From Shinella sp. (lineage in GTDB: Bacteria; Pseudomonadota; Alphaproteobacteria; Rhizobiales; Rhizobiaceae): a DNA stretch of 64,000 nt. The stretch covers positions 1 through 64,000 of the forward strand of contig QFQX01000016.1 of NCBI GenBank assembly GCA_003248775.1. Reading direction: 5' to 3'. A program made the position numbers and the translations under genes. Below the pieces are notes generated by a model. That model saw nothing but the letters and a program-made list of their open reading frames with translations. It was not told the DNA's origin and did not search any database. Below are positions 1 to 8,320 of this stretch, piece after piece (within the stretch, counting starts at the first letter, position 1; each line of letters opens with the position of its first letter).

Positions 1-181
1 AACCGGTTATCCCGAAAAGACAAACGAAAACAAAAGAAATGAGAGTCTGGCTGGTTCAGAATGAACCTGACAGACTCTAAAGCGTGTCGCGACCTTTCAG
101 GTTCGCTCCTTACGCATGAAGTCCACATTTCATCGCATGCCGTCACCACAAGACCGCTGCACGCAGATTACGCGGCAAACG
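1..181. other. Intergenic window start
   Basis: No gene is supported here. The short reading frames have no recognisable product and overlap the repeat element at 78-180. The segment lies just downstream of the dehydrogenase gene that ends at 182, and no cytochrome gene for that dehydrogenase is visible before the window edge. Confidence 0.6.
78..180 (+). repeat. RIME-like rhizobial intergenic repeat, copy A
   Basis: This stretch aligns over its whole 103 bases with 62807-62909 and begins with the same TAAAGCGTGTCGCG. By eye roughly three quarters or more of the positions agree. The other copy keeps terminal GCATGTCG/CGACATGC arms, which are eroded here. Its look and intergenic position fit the palindromic RIME-type elements scattered in Rhizobiaceae genomes; the family name is my recognition, not a search result. 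Confidence 0.6.
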
Positions 182-1753
182 TCAGATCACGCCCGACCCC
201 ATCTGTCCGGCGATATATTCCGCCTGCCGGATCGCCAGCGTGACAATGGTCAGCGTCGGGTTCTCCGCGCCGCCCGTCGTGAACTGGCTGCCGTCCGAGA
301 TGAACAGGTTCTTGATGTCGTGGGTCTGGCCATGCTTGTTGACCACGCCATCCTGCGCCTTCTCGCTCATCCGGTTGGTGCCGAGATTGTGCGTCGAGGG
401 ATAGGGCGGTGTCGGGAAGGAACGGGTTGCGCCGACCGCTTCGTAGAGCGCCATGCCCTGCTTGTAGGCGTGATTGCGCATGGCGTCGTCGTTCGGATGG
501 TCGGTGAACCAGACATCCGGGATCGGCATGCCATATTTGTCCTTCAGATCCTTGTGCAGCTTCACCGCATTCTGTTCCTGCGGCATGTCCTCGCCGACGA
601 TCCACATGCCCGCCATGTTGGCGTAGTTGTCGAGCGCCGAGGTGAACGAGCGGCCCCAACCACCCGGATCGAGGAAAGCCACCATGAAGGGAAGGCCGAG
701 CGACAGCGTCTCCAGCTCGTAGCCGCCGACAAAACCGCGCGACGGATCGTGTTTCGCCTCGTCGCGGATGATGCCGGCCATCGTCGTTCCGCGATACATG
801 TGCACCGGTTTTTCGAACACGGCATAGACCGAACCGGTCGTGTGGCGCATGTAGTTCTTGCCCACCTGCCCGGACGAGTTGGCAAGACCGTGCGGAAACA
901 TCGAGGAATGCGAGTTGAGCAACAGTCGCGGGCTTTCGATGGAATTGCCGGCGACAGCGACGATGCGGGCCTTCTGGCTCTGCAGCTTGCCATCCTTGTC
1001 GGCATAGACCACCGCCGTCACCTTGCCCGACTTGTCGTGCTCGATCTTCACGACATGGGAATTCGGCCGGACTTCCAGCTTGCCGGTCGCCTCACCCTTC
1101 GGGATTTCGGTGTAGAGCGTCGACCACTTCGCGCCCCACTTGCAGCCCTGGAAACAGAAGCCCGTCTGCTGACAGCCGACACGACCGTCACGATCGGCGG
1201 AATTGATGGCCATCCGGCCGGTGTGACATTCCTGATAACCGAGTTTATCGGCGCCTGCCTTGAAGACCTTGAAGTTGTTGCTCCCAGGCAGTCCCTCGAT
1301 GCCGTTGGTGCGGGTCACGCCCATCTTGTCCTCGGCCTTGGCATAATAGGGCTCGAGGTCGGCAAGCGTGATCGGCCAGTCGAGAAGGTTCGCGCCCTTC
1401 ACCTTGCCGTAATGGGTGAGCGTCCTGAACTCATGTTCCTGAAAACGCAGTGAAGCGCCCGCCCAGTGGGTGGTGGTGCCGCCGACCGCCTTGACGATCC
1501 AGGCCGGCAGATTGGGAAAATCCTTCGCCACCCGCCAGCCACCGCCAGTGGTGCGGTGGTCGAGCCAGGCGAGTTGGGCGAAACTGTCCCATTCGTCGTT
1601 GATGAAATCCTCGTGCTCGATCCGGTTTCCGGCTTCGAGAACGACCACGTCGATGCCCTTCTGGGCAAGTTCGTTACCGAGCGTTCCGCCGCCCGCACCC
1701 GAACCGATGATGACGACCACGCTGTCGTCGTTGAGATCATAAGGCGCTGCCAT
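182..1753 (-). CDS. GMC family oxidoreductase, large subunit of a Tat-exported sugar/glycoside dehydrogenase
   Basis: The 523-residue protein starts with an FAD-binding GSGAGGG fold (about residues 17-23) and ends with the GMC C-terminal domain, where His455 in HNLGTNRM and Asn498 in NPTLTIV are the likely catalytic pair. Cysteines 194, 200 and 204 form a cluster like the one that holds an Fe-S centre in bacterial FAD glucose dehydrogenase. It has no signal peptide, so it is probably exported together with the Tat-signal small subunit encoded just upstream (1859-2404). A GGAGGA ribosome site precedes the ATG. Family members oxidise glucose, gluconate, fructose or the C3 position of glycosides; the substrate here cannot be read from sequence. 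The usual cytochrome c partner is not visible nearby. Confidence 0.88.
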   Translation of the reverse strand: MAAPYDLNDDSVVVIIGSGAGGGTLGNELAQKGIDVVVLEAGNRIEHEDFINDEWDSFAQLAWLDHRTTGGGWRVAKDFPNLPAWIVKAVGGTTTHWAGASLRFQEHEFRTLTHYGKVKGANLLDWPITLADLEPYYAKAEDKMGVTRTNGIEGLPGSNNFKVFKAGADKLGYQECHTGRMAINSADRDGRVGCQQTGFCFQGCKWGAKWSTLYTEIPKGEATGKLEVRPNSHVVKIEHDKSGKVTAVVYADKDGKLQSQKARIVAVAGNSIESPRLLLNSHSSMFPHGLANSSGQVGKNYMRHTTGSVYAVFEKPVHMYRGTTMAGIIRDEAKHDPSRGFVGGYELETLSLGLPFMVAFLDPGGWGRSFTSALDNYANMAGMWIVGEDMPQEQNAVKLHKDLKDKYGMPIPDVWFTDHPNDDAMRNHAYKQGMALYEAVGATRSFPTPPYPSTHNLGTNRMSEKAQDGVVNKHGQTHDIKNLFISDGSQFTTGGAENPTLTIVTLAIRQAEYIAGQMGSGVI

Positions 1754-1858
1754 GGTTTCCTCCCAGGAATATCAGTCGGGAATGTCGTCAATGCGCCGCC
1801 TCCCCGCAATCAGCGGGCCTCCTCCGGCGGCTTGCATCGTCGGGTTACAATCGGGGCG

Positions 1859-2404
1859 TCAGAGCCACTCGAGATCGTCGAAGCCGCGGTGGATATAGCC
1901 ACCCTTCGAGAAAGACTCACCCTCATAGCCGAAGATCGGCCACAGCTCCTTCTGGTTATAGAGGCTGACCACGAGGTCGCCCCGCACCGCCTGGAAGAAG
2001 GGAGTCTTCTCGATATCGCGCAGGATCGCCACGCGCTGGTCCTCCCAGCCAAGCCCGGAATAGCCGCCGGGGCCTGAACGCTTGTCGAGATCGGCAATGC
2101 CCTCTTCCACCAGCTTCTTGTGGGCGGGGTCCTTTGCCGCGAGATCGTCCTGTCCCTTGACGGCGATCGCATAGAAGCGGTCGGCAAGCTGGTCGTGCGG
2201 ATAGATATCGCGGGCGAGCCTGATCAGCGTCGCCATGGTTTCGGGCTTGAGGGCCTTGGCTTCGAGCGCCCAGGCCGCCTGCGGACAGATTACCGCCGAA
2301 CCGCTGATGATGAGCAGCGCACCCACGCTACCGGTTTTCAGCAGGTCGCGGCGCGAAAGCCCATTGGTCTTTTCCCCATTGGTCTTTTCAAAGAGTGTTA
2401 CCAC
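1859..2404 (-). CDS. Gluconate 2-dehydrogenase subunit 3 family protein (Tat signal)
   Basis: The 181-residue small subunit carries a twin-arginine signal: SRRDLLKTG near residues 17-25, followed by a hydrophobic stretch and an Ala-rich cleavage region. The rest matches the gluconate_2-dh3 family, which partners GMC flavoproteins and carries them to the periplasm. It lies 105 bases upstream of the large-subunit gene on the same strand, so the two should be co-transcribed. The N-terminal region contains a duplicated KTNG-E-KTNG caused by a 15-base tandem repeat at the DNA level (about 2363-2392). A good ribosome site (GGGAGGAG) precedes the start. Confidence 0.85.
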   Translation of the reverse strand: MVTLFEKTNGEKTNGLSRRDLLKTGSVGALLIISGSAVICPQAAWALEAKALKPETMATLIRLARDIYPHDQLADRFYAIAVKGQDDLAAKDPAHKKLVEEGIADLDKRSGPGGYSGLGWEDQRVAILRDIEKTPFFQAVRGDLVVSLYNQKELWPIFGYEGESFSKGGYIHRGFDDLEWL

Positions 2405-2465
2405 GTCAGTCTCCTCCCAAGGTCTTGTGGCAATCGACGGTCCCTCATCCTCCGGTCCGTCAGGA

Positions 2466-2485
2466 GCGGCGCGCGAACGCGCCGC
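2466..2485 (-). terminator. GC-rich hairpin downstream of the glyoxalase gene
   Basis: GCGGCGCG, a CGAA tetraloop and CGCGCCGC form an 8-bp stem between the glyoxalase stop and the small-subunit start. There is no T-run on either strand, so it may be a weak or Rho-assisted terminator, or an mRNA-stabilising hairpin. Confidence 0.35.
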
Positions 2486-2535
2486 CCGATTTCAACGCAT
2501 TGCCGGAAGGTCCTTCAACCCTCCGGCGGCGCGGA

Positions 2536-2931
2536 TCACTTGAAACGTCCGTAACGCTGCAGAACCTCGATCTTGTAGCCATCCGGATCGGTGATGAAGA
2601 AGAAGCGGGCGAAGAGCGCGCCGTCACGGTTGAACTCGACGATCTTGTTCGGGTTGAGCCCCAGATCCGTGAGCCGCTTGTGCTCGGCATCGAGATCGGT
2701 GACGCTCACGGCAAGATGACCGTAGCCATTGCCGAGATCATAGGCTTCCTCGCGGCCCTTGTTGACGGTGAGCTCGAGCTCGAACTCCGTCTCCGCATTG
2801 CTCAGATAAACCAGCGTGAAGGTGTCGAAATCCAGCCTTTCGGCAATCTGCAGACCGAAAGCCTGTTCGTAGAACGCGACGGACCGGGCTTCTTCCAGCA
2901 CCCGGATCATCGAATGGATCATCTTCGCCAA
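2536..2931 (-). CDS. Glyoxalase I (lactoylglutathione lyase), VOC family
   Basis: The protein of about 131 residues has the paired beta-alpha-beta-beta-beta VOC fold with metal-ligand segments (MIHSMIRV start, ELELTVN, GYGHLAVSV, DPDGYKIEVLQR), as in GloA, which turns the methylglyoxal-glutathione hemithioacetal into lactoylglutathione in the cytoplasm. I chose a TTG start at 2931 (giving MAKMIHSMIRV) because AGGAG sits six bases before it and the family begins this way. Upstream ATGs at 2958 and 2949 lack a ribosome site, and the internal ATG at 2922 is the other option. It is divergent from the ribbon-helix-helix gene. Confidence 0.85.
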   Translation of the reverse strand: MAKMIHSMIRVLEEARSVAFYEQAFGLQIAERLDFDTFTLVYLSNAETEFELELTVNKGREEAYDLGNGYGHLAVSVTDLDAEHKRLTDLGLNPNKIVEFNRDGALFARFFFITDPDGYKIEVLQRYGRFK

Positions 2932-3083
2932 GGGCAACTCCTGTTTCATGCAAATCATCGATGCTGAAGAGTTTCCTATGACGGTGGCAAATCGGGTAGC
3001 AGCCCACTACCGCACCCGTGATTTCGAGTGGTTTTTTTCGTATTCTTTCCGTTTGACGCAAAGCATTACGGCGATTTGCGAAA

Positions 3084-3112
3084 TTGACCCCGATCACGCC
3101 CCGCCCCATAAT
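3084..3112 (+). promoter_or_regulatory. Sigma-70-type promoter for the RHH gene
   Basis: TTGACC (3084-3089), a 17-base spacer and CATAAT (3107-3112) precede the ribbon-helix-helix start at 3148, putting the transcript start near 3119. Confidence 0.5.
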
Positions 3113-3147
3113 GCCCAGCAAAACAAGAAACACCGGAGGAGCATGCC

Positions 3148-3456
3148 ATGTGTGAAGTCTTTGCCGGACAGGATCCGGCCCGCTACCGCGCAGTCAACCG
3201 CTCGGTGAGGATCGGTGGCCATTCGACCAGCATCCAGATCGAATCCGCCTTCTGGGACCTGATCGACGAGATCGCCGCGGGGCAGTCGATGTCGACCTCG
3301 CGATTTCTATCCACCCTTTATGACGAGGCGCTGGAGCGCAACGGCACGGTTTCCAACTTCGCCTCGCTGCTGAGAACAAGCTGCCTGATCTATCTGATGG
3401 GCAAGGCCCAGCATCCGGATGTGCCTCAGGCCTTCCACATCATGGCTGCCGAGTAA
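3148..3456 (+). CDS. Ribbon-helix-helix domain protein (RHH_4 type)
   Basis: The 102-residue protein resembles the small RHH_4 DNA-binding proteins of alphaproteobacteria: a beta strand around residues 19-30 (VRIGGHSTSIQIE) followed by two helices (FWDLIDEIA and TSRFLSTLYDEAL). Such proteins are dimeric DNA binders of mostly unknown target, and function beyond the fold is unknown. GGAGGA at 3135-3140 decides the ATG at 3148 over an out-of-frame ATG at 3143. It stands alone, divergent from glyoxalase and convergent with dctA, and shares a terminator with dctA. Confidence 0.78.
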   Translation: MCEVFAGQDPARYRAVNRSVRIGGHSTSIQIESAFWDLIDEIAAGQSMSTSRFLSTLYDEALERNGTVSNFASLLRTSCLIYLMGKAQHPDVPQAFHIMAAE

Positions 3457-3460
3457 GCAT

Positions 3461-3495
3461 AAAAAAACGCGGCCCGCTCCAGGTCGGGCCGCGTT
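3461..3495 (-). terminator. Bidirectional terminator for dctA (and the RHH gene)
   Basis: AACGCGGCCCG (3466-3476) pairs with CGGGCCGCGTT (3485-3495) in an 11-bp stem. Read on the minus strand the hairpin ends in a run of seven or more T, a textbook intrinsic terminator for dctA. On the plus strand the tail (CTTAT) is weak. Confidence 0.85.
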
Positions 3496-3536
3496 CTTAT
3501 CCGGTCGCCGTCTTGGGTCGGCGCCGAACGATCGGA

Positions 3537-4868
3537 TTATTCAGCCGCCTGCAGTTCAGGTCGCTTGCTTTCTTCCTCATAGACAACACCACCGAGGGCC
3601 GCGTGGAAGAGCTTCTCGTCCAGCTCGCCTTCCCAGCGGGCAACGACGACGGTTGCGACCGCATTGCCGATGAAGTTGGTGAGCGCGCGGCATTCCGACA
3701 TGAAGCGGTCGATGCCGAGGATCAGCGCCATGCCGGCAACCGGAACGGATGGAACGACCGAGAGCGTTGCAGCAAGCGTGATGAAGCCTGCACCGGTGAT
3801 GCCGGCGGCACCCTTCGAGCTCAGCATGGCGACGGCCAGCAGCAGGATCTGGTCGCCGAGCGACAGATTGATGTCCGTTGCCTGGGCGATGAACAGCGCA
3901 GCAAGCGTCATGTAGATGTTGGTGCCGTCGAGGTTGAAGGAATAACCGGTCGGAATGACCAGACCGACGACCGAGCGCTTGCAGCCGGCCTTTTCCATCT
4001 TGTTCATCAGGCCCGGCAGCGCGGCTTCTGAAGAAGACGTGCCGAGAACCAGAAGCAGCTCTTCCTTGATGTAACGGATGAGCGAGAGGATGGAGAAGCC
4101 GTTATAACGGGCGACCGCACCGAGGACCACGACCACGAACAGGATCGAGGTGAGGTAGAAGGTGCCGATCAGCATGGCGAGATTGGCGACAGATGCGATA
4201 CCGTACTTGCCGATGGTGAAGGCCATTGCGCCGAAGGCGCCGATCGGGGCGGCCTTCATCAGGATGGCGACCAGCTTGAAGACCGGATTGATGACGGCAT
4301 GCAGGAAGTCCGTGACCGGCTGGCCTCGTTCGCCGACCAGCGCCAGCGAAATACCGAAGAGCACCGAGAAGAACAGCACCTGCAGAATGTCACCATCGGC
4401 AAAGGCGCCGACGATGGTCGTCGGAATGATGCCCATCAGGAAGCCGACGATGGTCGAGTCATGCGCCTTTTCGGCATAGGAAGCGACCGCCTTGGCGTCG
4501 AGCGAGGCCGGATCGATATGCATGCCCGAACCCGGCTGAATGACGTTGGCGACGATCAGGCCGACGACCAGCGCCAGCGTCGAGAAGGTCAGGAAGTAGA
4601 GCATCGCCTTGCCGGCGACGCGACCGACCTTCTTCATGTCGGTCATGCCGGCGATGCCGGTAGAGACCGTCAGGAAGATGACCGGCGCGATGATCATCTT
4701 GACGAGCTTGATGAAGGCGTCGCCAAGCGGCTTCAACTGCGTGCCGATATCCGGGTAGAAATGGCCGAGCAGGATGCCGGCAATGATAGCCACCAGAACC
4801 TGGACGTAGAGATGCTTGTAAAAAGGCTGCTTGGCCCCGGAAATCGGAGCCGCGGACGGGATATTCAT
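3537..4868 (-). CDS. dctA: C4-dicarboxylate/proton symporter DctA
   Basis: The 443-residue protein is a DAACS family inner-membrane carrier importing succinate, fumarate and malate with protons. It has many hydrophobic segments, the conserved serine-rich LGTSSSEAALP re-entrant motif and the NLDGTNIYMTLAALFIAQ helix. Of the possible starts, ATG at 4868 (MNIPSAAP) is preceded by GGAGGA at the right distance and gives the usual family length; an in-frame ATG 17 codons upstream is unlikely. Divergent dctB-dctD, a sigma-54 promoter at 4965-4980 and DctD-like sites at 5057-5105 imply induction by dicarboxylates through DctB/DctD. In rhizobia this carrier fuels bacteroids, but no symbiosis gene is visible here. 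Confidence 0.97.
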   Translation of the reverse strand: MNIPSAAPISGAKQPFYKHLYVQVLVAIIAGILLGHFYPDIGTQLKPLGDAFIKLVKMIIAPVIFLTVSTGIAGMTDMKKVGRVAGKAMLYFLTFSTLALVVGLIVANVIQPGSGMHIDPASLDAKAVASYAEKAHDSTIVGFLMGIIPTTIVGAFADGDILQVLFFSVLFGISLALVGERGQPVTDFLHAVINPVFKLVAILMKAAPIGAFGAMAFTIGKYGIASVANLAMLIGTFYLTSILFVVVVLGAVARYNGFSILSLIRYIKEELLLVLGTSSSEAALPGLMNKMEKAGCKRSVVGLVIPTGYSFNLDGTNIYMTLAALFIAQATDINLSLGDQILLLAVAMLSSKGAAGITGAGFITLAATLSVVPSVPVAGMALILGIDRFMSECRALTNFIGNAVATVVVARWEGELDEKLFHAALGGVVYEEESKRPELQAAE

Positions 4869-4964
4869 GATGTCCTCCGTTTCGTACCCTGTCGGAACTC
4901 GTTCCGGCCTCCCGGGCACAGCAATTTGAACGTTAGCAACGGTTCATCGTTGTGTTTACGAAAC

Positions 4965-4980
4965 TGCAAGACCTGTGCCA
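4965..4980 (-). promoter_or_regulatory. Sigma-54 (RpoN) promoter of dctA
   Basis: On the minus strand TGGCACA-N4-TTGCA matches the -24/-12 sigma-54 consensus at every key base. It lies about 97 bases upstream of the dctA ATG, and transcription should begin near 4954. Confidence 0.85.
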
Positions 4981-5056
4981 GAATTGTGAAATTCCAATCA
5001 TCCCATTGATTCGAATGGATTTATGGATTCACGAAATCATTATGATTTCAGGTTAA

Positions 5057-5105
5057 GTGCGATTTTCCGCACATCCGACTTGGCTTTTCGTGCGATTTGA
5101 CACAC
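5057..5105. promoter_or_regulatory. Tandem DctD-type upstream activating sites
   Basis: Two palindromes, GTGCG-N6-CGCAC (5057-5072) and GTGCG-N6-CACAC (5090-5105), have centres 33 bases apart, about three helical turns. They lie some 80-120 bases upstream of the sigma-54 promoter, the position of DctD sites in Rhizobium and Ensifer dctA promoters. The second also touches the dctB leader, so DctD may affect its own operon. The binding protein is inferred from context. Confidence 0.6.
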
Positions 5106-5115
5106 AGTAAAAAAC

Positions 5116-6945
5116 ATGTTCTCTCGACTGAAAATGAAGGATCGCACCGTCTGGGCCGTCTTCGTCCTCGTTGCGGCCATCATCCTTGCGGCCGGCTCCT
5201 ATTATGCGGGGCGCGTGGGCCGAAACGCTGCGCTCGTCGCACTGGCGGACGATGCAGGCAATGATGTGGCGCTGAAGAGCGCGCTGTTGCAGGCAGTGCT
5301 GGAACGCCCCCGATCCCTGCCCCTGGTGCTGGCCGACGACGCAGAATTGCGCAGCGCCCTGTTCACCCGCAGCGAGGGTGAAATTGCCCACCTCAATCGC
5401 AAGCTGGAAAAGCTGGTCGAAGATAGCCAGGCTGCTGTCATCTACGTCATCCCGCCCAACGGCATAGCCATCGCGGCCAGTAACTGGCAGCAGACCGACA
5501 GCTTCATCGGCAACGACTACAGTTTCCGGGAATATTTCAACCAGGCGATGGCGACGGGGCGCGGAGAGCACTATGCGCTCGGCACCGTAAGCAAGCGACC
5601 GGGCCTTTACCTTTCCCGCCGCGTAGAAGGCAGCAACGGCAAGGCGCTGGGCGTTGTCGTCGTCAAGGTGGAGTTCGACGGACTGGAAAAGGACTGGGGC
5701 CTCTCCGGCAAACCGACCTTTGTCACCGACCGCAACGGCATCGTCCTGATGACCAGCAGACCGGAATGGCGCTTTTCAGCGATTGCGGCCATTCCTCCTG
5801 AGAAACGCGCGGCGATCCGCGAAAGCCTGCAATTCGGTGAGGCCTCGCTCAAAATGCTGCCCATCATGCCGCCTCTTCAGGCTGGCGGCCGGCCGCTGGT
5901 GAATGTCAACGAACCCGGAATGCGGGAGACCGGGCATTTTCTGGCGCTTGCCTCGCCAGTACCCGGCACGCCATGGAGCCTGCACCTTCTGGTGCCTGCC
6001 GATGTGGCGCTGACCGCAGGCATTCTGCAGGGACGCTTTCAGGCGCTTGCCGGATTGCTGCCGCTGGTGGGCCTCGGCGCCCTGCTGCTATTCCGCTGGC
6101 AGCGCACCCGTCAGCGCGAGGCTGCCGAGAGGGCGGCGCGCGACGAACTGGAACACAAGGTCAAGGAGCGTACCGGCGAACTCAGCCTCGCCCGCGACCG
6201 GCTGGAAACCGAAATAGAGGAACACCACGCCACCGAAACACGGCTGCAGAAGGTGCAGCAGGAACTGGTGCAGGCCAACCGACTCGCCATTCTCGGTCAG
6301 GTCGCGGCCGGCGTCGCCCACGAGATCAACCAGCCCGTGGCCACGATCCGCGCCTATGCCGACAATGCCAGCACATTCCTTTCGCGTGGGCAGAACGAAC
6401 CGGCGGTCGAAAACCTTGCCTTCATCGCCAAGCTCACCGAGCGGATCGGCACGATTACCGATGAACTCAAGACCTTTGCCCGCAAGGGCCGCGCGGCTGC
6501 CGAACCGGTCGGTCTCAAGACCGTCATCGACGGTGCCCTTCTTCTCCTCAGAAGCCGTTTTTCCGGCCGTCTCGACATGCTGCGCGTCGCCGATATTCCG
6601 ACGGATATCCGTGTGCTCGGCAGCCGCGTGCGGCTGGAACAGGTGCTGATCAACCTCTTCCAGAACGCGCTTGAAGCCATTGCCGGCAAGGCCGATGGAC
6701 ATATCGTCGTGCGTCTCGGAGAAAGTGACGAGGGAGAAGCGACAATCGTCGTCTCCGATAATGGCCCCGGTATTCCGCCGGAAATCCTGAAGGGCCTGTT
6801 CACGCCTTTCAACACCTCGAAGGAAGGCGGCCTCGGCCTCGGGCTGGTGATCACCAAGGACATCGTCGGCGATTATGGCGGACGCATCGCCGTGGACAGC
6901 GGCCCGAACGGAACGACCTTCACCGTGACCCTGAAGCGAGCCTGA
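5116..6945 (+). CDS. dctB: C4-dicarboxylate sensor histidine kinase DctB
   Basis: The 609-residue protein has a transmembrane helix near residues 12-30, a periplasmic double-PAS/Cache sensor domain to about 295, a second membrane helix near 308-327, a coiled linker (about 333-385), a HisKA domain with phospho-accepting His402 (GVAHEINQP), and an ATPase domain with N-box Asn517, DNGPGIP (548-554) and GLGLGL (572-577). It senses periplasmic dicarboxylates and phosphorylates DctD. No strong ribosome site precedes the ATG at 5116, and ATG at 5134 is an alternative. dctD follows after four bases, so they form an operon. Confidence 0.95.
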   Translation: MFSRLKMKDRTVWAVFVLVAAIILAAGSYYAGRVGRNAALVALADDAGNDVALKSALLQAVLERPRSLPLVLADDAELRSALFTRSEGEIAHLNRKLEKLVEDSQAAVIYVIPPNGIAIAASNWQQTDSFIGNDYSFREYFNQAMATGRGEHYALGTVSKRPGLYLSRRVEGSNGKALGVVVVKVEFDGLEKDWGLSGKPTFVTDRNGIVLMTSRPEWRFSAIAAIPPEKRAAIRESLQFGEASLKMLPIMPPLQAGGRPLVNVNEPGMRETGHFLALASPVPGTPWSLHLLVPADVALTAGILQGRFQALAGLLPLVGLGALLLFRWQRTRQREAAERAARDELEHKVKERTGELSLARDRLETEIEEHHATETRLQKVQQELVQANRLAILGQVAAGVAHEINQPVATIRAYADNASTFLSRGQNEPAVENLAFIAKLTERIGTITDELKTFARKGRAAAEPVGLKTVIDGALLLLRSRFSGRLDMLRVADIPTDIRVLGSRVRLEQVLINLFQNALEAIAGKADGHIVVRLGESDEGEATIVVSDNGPGIPPEILKGLFTPFNTSKEGGLGLGLVITKDIVGDYGGRIAVDSGPNGTTFTVTLKRA

Positions 6946-6949
6946 GCCC

Positions 6950-8299
6950 ATGCGGGACAAGACCGACATCATCCTGATCGACGACGACACCGACCTGCGC
7001 CGCGCCACCCGGCAGACACTGGAACTGGCCGGCTTCGCGGTGGAGGATCATGCCAATGCCCAATCAGCACTCGGCACGCTTTCAGCTGCAACCCCGGCCA
7101 TCGTCGTCACCGATATCCGCATGCCCGGCATGGACGGGCTGGAGCTTTTCGCCCGCATCAAGACCATCGATCCCGACTTGCCGGTCATCCTGATTACCGG
7201 CCACGGCGACATCACCATGGCTGTGCAGGCCATGCATGATGGTGCCTACGACTTCATCGCCAAGCCGTTTCCGGCCGACCGGCTGGCGCAGACCGTGCGC
7301 CGCGCCGTGGAAAAACGCCGTCTGGTGATGGAGAACCGCGCCCTGCGGCAGGCGGCGGAGGAAAGCCGCGACGACCTGCCGCTTATTGGCCAGACGCCGG
7401 CCATGGAACACCTGCGCCAGACACTTCGCCAGATCGCCGATACCGATGTCGACGTGCTCGTCGCTGGCGAGACCGGTAGCGGCAAGGAAGTCGTGGCCAC
7501 ACTGCTGCATCGCTGGAGCCGCCGGAAGAACGGCAATTTCGTCGCGCTCAATTGCGGCGCGCTGCCGGAAACGGTGATCGAAAGCGAGCTGTTCGGCCAC
7601 GAGGCCGGCGCCTTTACCGGAGCCCAGAAGAAGCGCGTCGGCCGCATAGAATATGCCAGCGGCGGCACTCTTTTCCTCGACGAGATCGAGAGCATGCCGG
7701 TGGCGACGCAGGTGAAGATGCTGCGCGTTCTGGAAATGCGGGAAGTAAGTCCGCTCGGCACCAACGAGGTGCGCCCCATCGACCTCAGGGTCGTGGCAGC
7801 GGCGAAGGTCGACCTTGGCAATCCGGCCGAGCGCGGCGATTTTCGCGAGGACCTCTACTACCGCCTCAACGTCGTGACCGTTTCCATTCCGCCGCTGCGC
7901 GAGCGGCGCGCCGACATACCGCTGCTGTTTTCCCACTTCCTTGCCCGTGCCGCCGAGCGCTTCAAGCGGGAGGCGCCACCCCTCACCTCTGCCGTTCACC
8001 AACATCTCGCCAGCCATTCATGGCCGGGCAATGTGCGCGAACTCGCCCATTATGCGGAACGGGTGGCGCTCGGCCTCGCCGAACCGGCCACACCCACCGC
8101 GACCACGGGCACCATACCGTTAGATTGTCAGGCAAGCCTGCCCGAACGGATGGAACAGCACGAAGCCGAACTGATCCGTACGGCACTGATCGAGAACGAA
8201 GGTGACGTGCGCCGCACGATCGAGGCGCTGCAGATCCCCCGCAAGACCTTCTACGACAAGCTCCAGCGACACGGAATCAATCGCGCCGACTACGAATAA
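6950..8299 (+). CDS. dctD: C4-dicarboxylate response regulator DctD (sigma-54 activator)
   Basis: The 449-residue NtrC-family regulator has a receiver domain with phospho-acceptor Asp55 (VVTDIRMPG), an AAA+ domain with Walker A GETGSGKE (173-180), the sigma-54-contacting GAFTGA loop (220-225) and a Walker B GGTLFLDEIE, and a Fis-type helix-turn-helix in the last 40 residues. It opens the sigma-54 promoter of dctA when phosphorylated by DctB. The start lies four bases after the dctB stop. It converges with a MarR gene 21 bases downstream, with no clear terminator between. Confidence 0.96.
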   Translation: MRDKTDIILIDDDTDLRRATRQTLELAGFAVEDHANAQSALGTLSAATPAIVVTDIRMPGMDGLELFARIKTIDPDLPVILITGHGDITMAVQAMHDGAYDFIAKPFPADRLAQTVRRAVEKRRLVMENRALRQAAEESRDDLPLIGQTPAMEHLRQTLRQIADTDVDVLVAGETGSGKEVVATLLHRWSRRKNGNFVALNCGALPETVIESELFGHEAGAFTGAQKKRVGRIEYASGGTLFLDEIESMPVATQVKMLRVLEMREVSPLGTNEVRPIDLRVVAAAKVDLGNPAERGDFREDLYYRLNVVTVSIPPLRERRADIPLLFSHFLARAAERFKREAPPLTSAVHQHLASHSWPGNVRELAHYAERVALGLAEPATPTATTGTIPLDCQASLPERMEQHEAELIRTALIENEGDVRRTIEALQIPRKTFYDKLQRHGINRADYE

Positions 8300-8320
8300 G
8301 CCTCAAAAGGCCGGAACGCT

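Noticed and set aside
116..1453. Long plus-strand frame of 445 codons opposite the GMC dehydrogenase gene
   Set aside because: It is antisense to a well-supported gene, rich in Arg/His/Val as expected of a GC-rich shadow, and shows no domain.
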